In this document: piece after piece, positions 10,101 through 19,100 of the stretch
Layout: each line of letters starts with the position of its first letter
How positions within the stretch are numbered: the first letter of the stretch is position 1
Source of the DNA: a virus
Reading direction: 5' to 3' (one strand)
Length of the DNA stretch: 25,207 nucleotides
Virus record (IMG/VR): IMGVR_UViG_3300008110_000509
Location: 1 to 25,207 of that record
Program-made: the position numbers and the translations under genes
The notes under the pieces: model-generated
The model's database searches: none
Seen by the model: only the letters and a program-made list of their open reading frames with translations
Told to the model about the DNA's origin: nothing

Positions 10101-13100
10101 AAATTTAGTCAGTGACAATGATTTGTTAAGTTATGGCTTGATAGGATTTAGACCTAGACAGTATATGGCTGCACTAAATCTTGATGATGTTAGTCAGCTT
10201 AACATTTATAGAGAATTCCTTGGAACCAAAGGAACTAAAAATAGTGTTGACTTGTTTGGGCAAGCTAAGTTCAACAAAGAAGTTGCCGAATACAAAATTT
10301 TTGAAAACTGGGCAATACAACGTGGGGTATATGGTGCAAACGCCAATCGCAGTTTCTTTGATTTGAGACTGAATCGTGCATTGTTATCAAGCAATCCTAG
10401 CTTGGTACAGGTTGTGGTGCCAAACGAAACAAGCACTGCTGATCAACAAATTTTCCTTAGCGATGTATGGAAAAGTAGTTTCCCGTTGACCACTCCTGCA
10501 CTTTTACCAACCACAACCACATTGCCAACAGATATATCTTTGCCTAGTGCAGGATATGTTAATATTGATGACGTTGATATCACAGTTTTTGATTTAGATG
10601 ATCCTGCAAATCTCAATGCCAACATCAATTCTATTATAGTTGGAACCAGCATCTGGGTTGCCAAAGTAAACAACTATGACTGGAACATTTATCGTGCAGA
10701 AGCTGTGCCAGGAACTATACAACACGTTTGTGACAATCTTAATGGAACCAGCAGAGTTATATTCAGCAAACAACATGGATTGATAACTGGCAATCGATTG
10801 ATCATAAGATTTTTTGATACAGAAGTCAATGGTGTTTACACCGTATTAAGTGTTCCCAATTTGACCACTGTGAACATTGCATTGGATCTTGCAGGTGATC
10901 GCACTGTGGTTGACGGCACAGGCATTGGGTTTACCCTAGAAACCATGCGTGTAGACCAGGCCAGCAACGTGATAGATTTGCCTTACGCACAACAATTTTT
11001 ACCCGGCGCAAAAGTTTGGGTTGATGATAACGGTGACGGATTATGGGAAGTATTAGAAAAACAAAATCCTTTTACTGACCGAGCAGTGTTAGCGCCAGTG
11101 TTGCTTGATGCCACAGAACAATACGGAGCATCTGTAGCACAAGCCACAAATCGAGCAGCATTGTTTGTTGGTAGTCCGCGTTATGGGTTTGGATTGGGTA
11201 CTGCCAAGGGCGGTATCTATTTGTATGTAAGAAATGCCGGCGACCAGTATGTGCCAATCAGTCCCATTGGCGGACAAGACACTGTTCTTACATTAAGCAC
11301 AACAGGCCTGCGCGGGTATGGCAATGCTGTAGATGCTGGCAATCAAACATTTGCTGTTGGCGGAGCAAGCGCCAGCTTGGGACCAGCACCTGCAGGATCA
11401 CCTGTCAACAACGGATACGCTGTAGTATTATGGCGTGACCCCACAGCTGGGGCAGCCAACACCAGTCCTTGGTCTCAACCACAGTTGTTGACATTACCTG
11501 GAACAACACCAACCACCACCCCAGGTGCTGGTGAATTTGGTTATAGTGTGGCTATGAGTCTTGACGAACGCTGGTTGTACGTTGGTGCACCTGGACTGAA
11601 CACAGTGTATGCATACGGACAAGTGCAATGGCAAGATCAAGTTTTACAATACATTGCCAACGGCACTAGCAATACTGCTGACATCAGCGATACTATACAA
11701 ATAAACAATGCCAATCAAATTGCTGTGCTTAAAAACAATGCAGTATTGACGCTCACAACAGATTACACTGTAGACGCTGGTTTTACCACTGTGACATTTA
11801 CTGCAATGCCTGCTGCTGGTGATGTTATTACAATTTCAAGAAAATATGTCAAAACATTTAGTCCAAGTGGTACTACATATTCATTGTCACCATGGTTGTT
11901 TACAGCCACAGCAAACAACATTTATTCATTCTCAGTCAGTGTAGATAGTGTATTACAACGTCCTAACATTGATTACACCTACTCTGGCACCACACTGACA
12001 TTTGCCAGTGCCCCAAGTAATGATATTATAGTGACATCGCAGTTTTATTATCAACTGGCTGGCACCATTACACCAACAGTGGCAGTTGCTGCTGGTGCAA
12101 GATTTGGTGCAAGCGTTCAGTGTTCTACAGATGGACGTCAAGTTATAATTGGCTGTCCTAACGCCACAGTTAACACATTGACTGAAGCAGGTTCAGTGTA
12201 TGTGATTGACAGAAATGTACAAAAGTTCATTCGTCAGGACGATAGTTCAAACACGTATACTGTGTTAGGAACTGTGGCAGCACCAATTAGTGTTCTAGTT
12301 AATAATGTATTTTTAACCAATCAAACTGACAGTATTGTTGGCGCTGATAACACATTCTCAGTTTCAGGCAATAACATCACCATCAACAAAGATTTGTTTG
12401 TAGGCGACGTAATTGAAATTGAAATCAATCAGTTTGTGCAACAGCAATTGATCACAGAGAACACAGTAGCCGAATTCACAAACTACGGCCAAAGTTTGGA
12501 TTTGTGTCCATACAACTGTAGTTTGTATGTGGGTGCGCCGCAAGATTCTAGTATTGTTTGGAAAGGTGGTGTGGTTGAGCGCAGTGTAAACCAAGCCAGA
12601 AGTTATGGTACAATTACTTCTACTATTGCCAATCCTAGTCTGACTGCTGGGCAAACATTACGAGTAAACAATGTTGACATTGCAGTACCAGCTAGTCCAA
12701 ACAATAATATTGCAGGCCTTGCTGCTGCAATAAATGGTGGAGAAGCAGGCACCAATTCGGGTGCTCCTAATGCTACCGCAGTAGTTTCCTCAACAGGCTA
12801 CCTGACTATTTTTGTGACCAACACTGCTGCTGCACCAGACGGCAACAAATTACAAGTGGCACCGGGTTCAGTTGGCTCAGTGTTTTCTGCACTTGGATTT
12901 GTAACTTTTGAATACACACAAACTATTGCAAGCCCACGACCAGTAGAGTTTGGTCAATTTGGTTACTCAGTGGCTGTAAATGACACTGCACTTAATCTTG
13001 TGGTTGGATCACCAAAGGGCACACTATATTCAGTTATGGTGTTTGATTATAATACCACAACAGAAAAACCAGGAACAACGTTTGATGGTAACTCTACCAT

Positions 13101-16100
13101 ATTCTTTAGCTCAGTGGTTATGGTCTTGGTCAATGGTTCTTATGTTACTCGTTCATTGGTACAGGCAGGTGCAGTTTATACATATGACTATTTGCCTAGC
13201 AATAGCCTCAGCGTAGCCAATCCGGGTAAGTTTATATTTGGACAGCAAGTTGAAACTAATGGAGTAAATTATCTGGATCAATATGGTTATGCAGTAAGTT
13301 ACAATTCTGGTGTTTTGGTAGCCACAGCGCCCGGCGAAGACTTTGAAGATAGCACATTCAGCGAATACGGTGCTGCTTATATATTTGAAAATCCCACGCA
13401 ACGTTTAGCTTGGGAGCCAATTGCTATTCAACAACCAGTTGTTGATATAAGACTGTTGACTAGTGTGTACATGTATGACAGAATTTCTTCAGCCAAGAGT
13501 CAGTTCTTTGATTTCTTTGATCCACTGCAAGGAAAAGTATTAGGGGCCGCTCAAGAAAATATAGATTTTATCAGTGCAATTGACCCTGCTGCTTACAATG
13601 TTGGTCCTGTAAACAATCGCGGTGACACTTGGGCGGCTACACATGTTGGAGAAGTTTGGTGGGACATCAGCACAGTAAGATTTATTAATCCAAATCAGGA
13701 CAATCCAACTTATGCCAGCCGTCGTTGGGGACAAGTATTCCCCGGCAGCACAGTGGATGTATATCAATGGATTTCTAGCACAGTACCACCTGCAAATTAC
13801 GCCGGAGTTGGCACACCATACAGCATCATTAGTTATGTAGTAAGCACTCGATTAAATCAGTCTGGAACATTTGTTACTGAATATTATTTCTGGGTGCGTG
13901 GCATAACTGAAACTGCATCACGGGCAGGCAAGACACTTAGCGTGGCCACAGTGGCATCTTATATTCAAGAACCAAAAGCCAGTGGCATTAGTTATATTGC
14001 ACCAATTAACTCTAGTACCATTGCAATCTACAATGCAATTGAATACATTTTGGCAGCAGACACTATTATCAGTGTGGAGTTTGATCAAGTTCTTACAGAG
14101 GCTAATGTACACACTGAATACGAATTAATTGCACAAGGGCAAGATGATGCTTTCTTAAGTGATAATTTGTATCGCAAACTACAAGACAGTTTTTGTGGAG
14201 TAGACACAACTGGCAATAAAGTTCCAGATCCAAATCTTAACTACGCTCAACAATATGGGGTTCAATTCCGACCACGCCAGAGTATGTTTGTGGATCGATT
14301 TTTAGCGTTAAAAAATTATATTCAACGTGCCAATGATGTATTTGCATTGTATCCTATAACAGAAATTAGAAGTTTTGCATTATTAAACAGTGCAGAACCT
14401 GAACCTAGTGCAACCAGCGGCGAGTGGAATTTGAGAGTGGCTAATTTAGAAATACTAGGATTCCAAGACATATATGCTGTGCCATTGGGTTACAAATATC
14501 TTGTGGTTACCAATAGTTTGAATCGTGGATTATGGACCATTAATGAAGTACAAGCTACAAATGATCCAACAGTGAGAGAATTGGTGTTAAGTCGTGTGCA
14601 AAATTATAACACGCCACAATACTGGAGTTACGTTAACTGGTATCAGCCAGGATATAATTCTAGTTCAATTATTGTGGCCGAAGTACCAAACTATGCTACA
14701 TTGGAAACATTAAGTGTGGCCATTGGATCAAGTGTCAAAGTCACTGCCAATGCACAAGGCAAGTTTGAAATCTATCTGCGTACCGATACAGGATGGGATC
14801 GAGTAGGCCTTGAAGATGGCACCATCGAAATTTCTGCTGAAATTTATGATTATGCGCTAGGCAGATTTGGATTTGACGTTGAAGTATTTGATGCACAATA
14901 TTTTGATCAAGAACCAGTGATTGAAACACGTAAAATTATTCAAGCTATCAATGAAGAATTGTTTGTTGACGAATTGAAAATTGAAAGAAATCAGTCACTT
15001 ACTCTGATGTTTAACTTTATTTTAAGCGAGTTACTAGCACCAGAATGGTTGATTAAAACCAGTTTGATTGATGTTCAACACAAAGTTAGAGATCTGGTGC
15101 CATATCAAAATTACATTCGTGACAATCAAGACTTTGTGAGTGAGTACATTCAAGAAGTCAAACCCTATCATGTACAAGTTCGTGAATTCAATCTAACATA
15201 TGATGGCATTGATAGTTTCCAAGGCAGTTTGACTGACTTTGATTTGCCAGCATACTATGACACAAATTTGACCATACCACAGTATGTAAGCCCAATTTTG
15301 TTACCTTATGAACATGCTACAGCTCAGGCATTTAACACACTCAGTGACACTGCTCCTAATAGCACTCTGTGGCCAGAGTGGCCTTACAGTCAATGGTTTG
15401 ACAACTATTTGCTACATGTAGATTCAATTACAGTTACCAATCAAGGCACAGGCTATACCATTGCGCCTACAGTGTTGATTGTACCGGCTGAAGGTGACAC
15501 TGGGTCTGGAGCAGAAGCCACAGCAGTGCTAAACTCATCAGGCAATGTCGTATCTATAACATTGATCAATGGCGGTTCAGGCTACCGCTCAACTCCAACT
15601 GTGGCGTTTGATGGTGGCAATGGCACAGGCGTTGCTGCATACCCTCAGATGGACAACGGACTTGTGCGCAGTTTCCGCACAGTTCTCAAATACGACCGTT
15701 ATCAATATCAAACATCTGTATTAACCTGGAGTTCAGATGGCACATACGAAAATGGCACACTGGTTCGGTATGATGATCGTGTATGGCAAGCTGACAGTGC
15801 AGACGGCAGTAGTGCGGTGATTGGCCCAGTCTTTAATCTTGAAGATTGGACACTGGTAGATGCAGCCACACTCAGTGGTGTCAATCGTACCATGGGATTT
15901 TATGTTCCGGGCGTAAACGAATTTGGATTAGATTTGCAATTGCTAGTAGATGGCACCAGCTATCCAGGTGTGCAAGTTTGGGGAGACTATTTCTTGGGCA
16001 GTGCTCCGGCAAGTCCTACCTTGGTGTGTACTGCTACCAATGCAACTACCAACGAAATCACATGTGTTCAAACAGCAAGATTGTCGCTTGGTGATCCAAT

Positions 16101-19100
16101 CAGATTCTACGGCACGGTGTTTGGTGGCATCGTGGCTGGTACTGTTTATTATGTAAATGCCATTGTTGATGCAACACATTTTACAGTTGCCTTAGCACCA
16201 GATGGGTTAACATTTAGCCTGACTTCTGCCACCGGCACCATGATTGCAGACGTGCCAGAACCAATAGATGCTACCTATGCCAGCAGCTTTACTGATATGT
16301 TTTTGGGACTACGTCCAACTGATATCAATGTAGATGGTGGCGAATTTATTGGACCATACGAAGGACATGCTCCAGAAGAATTGGTCAACGGATCTGAATA
16401 CGACACACTAGATTTCCGTGTGTATACTCGTCCAGGTGCAGACTGGACAGGTGACGGACATGGCTTTGCTATAGGCACATTCAATTATGTTTATGACGGC
16501 AATGCCTTATACTGGGGCACATTGGTGCAAAATCCGGTAAACATTGAAGTTTCTAATGAAAATACAAATAGTGATCTCACACCAGACGTAGACTATGTTG
16601 TGGATTGGGAGGCCCAAACTATAACAGCCGTTCCTGGCGGTGGTATTGCAAATGGTGATGTGATCAGTGTTACTGCTTACGAAATGGGTGGTGGTAATCA
16701 GTTGTACCGCGGAAATTACAACGGAACAGAAGTCAATAATTCTGTAGTAATTCCTGTAAATGCCAATGAAATTTATGAACTGGTATTGTTTGTAAATGGT
16801 ACAAATGTGTCAGGTGCCACCTGGACATCTTATGCTAACAGTGTGCCTTGGACTTACGAAAATTCTTATGCAGCACAAACTGTTGTTGAAGATAATCAAT
16901 TGTATTATCGAGCGTTGCAATCAGTGCCGCCGGGAATTTTATTAGATGATCCATTGTATTGGATAGAATTTGTTCCAACTGTGCAATCAACAGTTAGGTT
17001 TCCATATCCAATGGCCAATGTAAAATATGCAACCACAACATCGTTATTTGGAACTTATGGCTATGTGTACAACAATGGCACAAACGGTGTTGGGGCAACA
17101 CTAACAAATTACAACGTATTTGATGATTACACTGCGTTAACAATTGACGGCGTTATTCCATTGGTAGGAGATCGCATACTTGTCAAGGATGAAACTGGCA
17201 TATACACCAATGACACCACGCAAAGTGCAACGTTTAATGGTATCTATACTGTTACTAGAGTTGGTAATAGCACAATTGGTTGGATATTGACCAGAGCAAC
17301 AGATTTTGTTGATTCTCTAGATATTCCTAGCGCAATCACCCTTGTTACATCAGGATCAACCAATGCTGCCACAAGATGGGTCTGCACATCAAATCCGTCT
17401 ATCTCTGTTGGAACCACTGAGATTGATTGGACTCGATTTATTGGTACCGAAGCACCATATGGTCCAGGCGATGGAATTTCTATCACTGTCATGGGCGTTG
17501 AAGATCCACAATACAGCTGGAGCACAGCAGTAACACAGTATCGTACCGCTACTGAGTCTGATAGATTGACCAACAGTATCAATCTTGACAACAGCATGCA
17601 AGGAACCAATGTGGCCAACCTAGTGGTCACTGTTAATGGCAAACGCCTACAACCACCTGAGGGTATTGAATGGACTGGTGACGGAACCAGCAGCAGTTTT
17701 GGATTGCCACAGCGCGGTGGTGGCTATCCACAATCTGCTATCAATGCTTACACTGATATTCAAGTTTGGGTAGACAATGTCCTACAAGTACAAAATTATG
17801 GTGCTATTGTAGGTAATTATTATGTGACCAATTATGATGGTAGTAATACTCCAGGCCGACAAGTGGTATTTTTTACTCCACCTGCTGATGGCGCACAGAT
17901 TTTAATATCAGTTAGCACCATTGCACAATACACAGTTGTGATAGGATCGCCCAACAGATTGTTAATAACTCCGTTGCTTAATTTAGGCGATCAAATTGCA
18001 ATTACCAGTTGGAATGATACATCACAACAAGATCCGTTAACTTTGGTATTTGTAGGCCCGGTGGTTACTGGCCTCACAGTGATTGAGCCATATGACAGCA
18101 CTGGATACAGTTTTCCAGATGCAGCCAATGACACATCAGGCAGCTTTGACTTCAGCATAGGCGTGGCTATTCCAACTAATGATTTTAATCTAGGTCGTGA
18201 AGGAATATTGGCCAACAGATTATGGGTTACATTGGATGGCAATAGATTGTATCCAGGCGTGGATTATGCAGTGCAAGGACAATATTTGATACTGGGCAGT
18301 GGTATTATTGGCTCGGCACAAGTGCTGGCAGTAACTGAATTTACTGAGAGTGTTGTGCCAGGTGCTATGGCATTTAGATTGTTCCAGGACATGCGTGGAG
18401 TGCAAACTACGTTCCGTATCACTGCCTCAACAACAACTACAGTAGCTCAGGCAGTGTCAGCTGTAGCAGACATTATCTACGTCGCAAATGTCGCAGCCCT
18501 TAGTGAGCCCAACTTGACTGATGGTATTTTTGGTGTAGTTACAATCGATGGTGAACGCATACTATATCGCGAAAGAAATTTGTCTACAAATTCAATCACT
18601 GGGTTACAACGAGGTACTGCTGGCACAGCCGCTACCAGTCATTCAGTCAATGCAGAAGTGTATGACATGGGTCTTGGTAACAGACAACCTCAAGAGTTTC
18701 AAAACTATATTGTAAGCGATACCAGTACGGGTGATGGATCTACCACAATATTTTACGCTCCTACAATTGAATTTGATTTAAGTGACAGTTCTTTTGAAGT
18801 CAACAGTATTGAAGTATATGTCGGCGGCAACCGTGCTAGAGTAGGTTACTATGCTGGGCAGTTTGTGATAGGACAAACTTACACTATTGCTAGTGTTGGC
18901 AGCACCAACTGGCATGCTATTGGCCTGCCAAGCGATGTTTATCCATTGCCGGGCGTGGTATTTACAGCTACAGGGGCAGGGTCAGGAACAGGTGTTGCTG
19001 GCACCAGTTTGGCCAGCAACTACTACCAAGTAACCGATTACAATCCACTAGCAATACAGTTCCTTACAGCCAACGATTTGCCTGCTCCAGGTGCAGGTGT

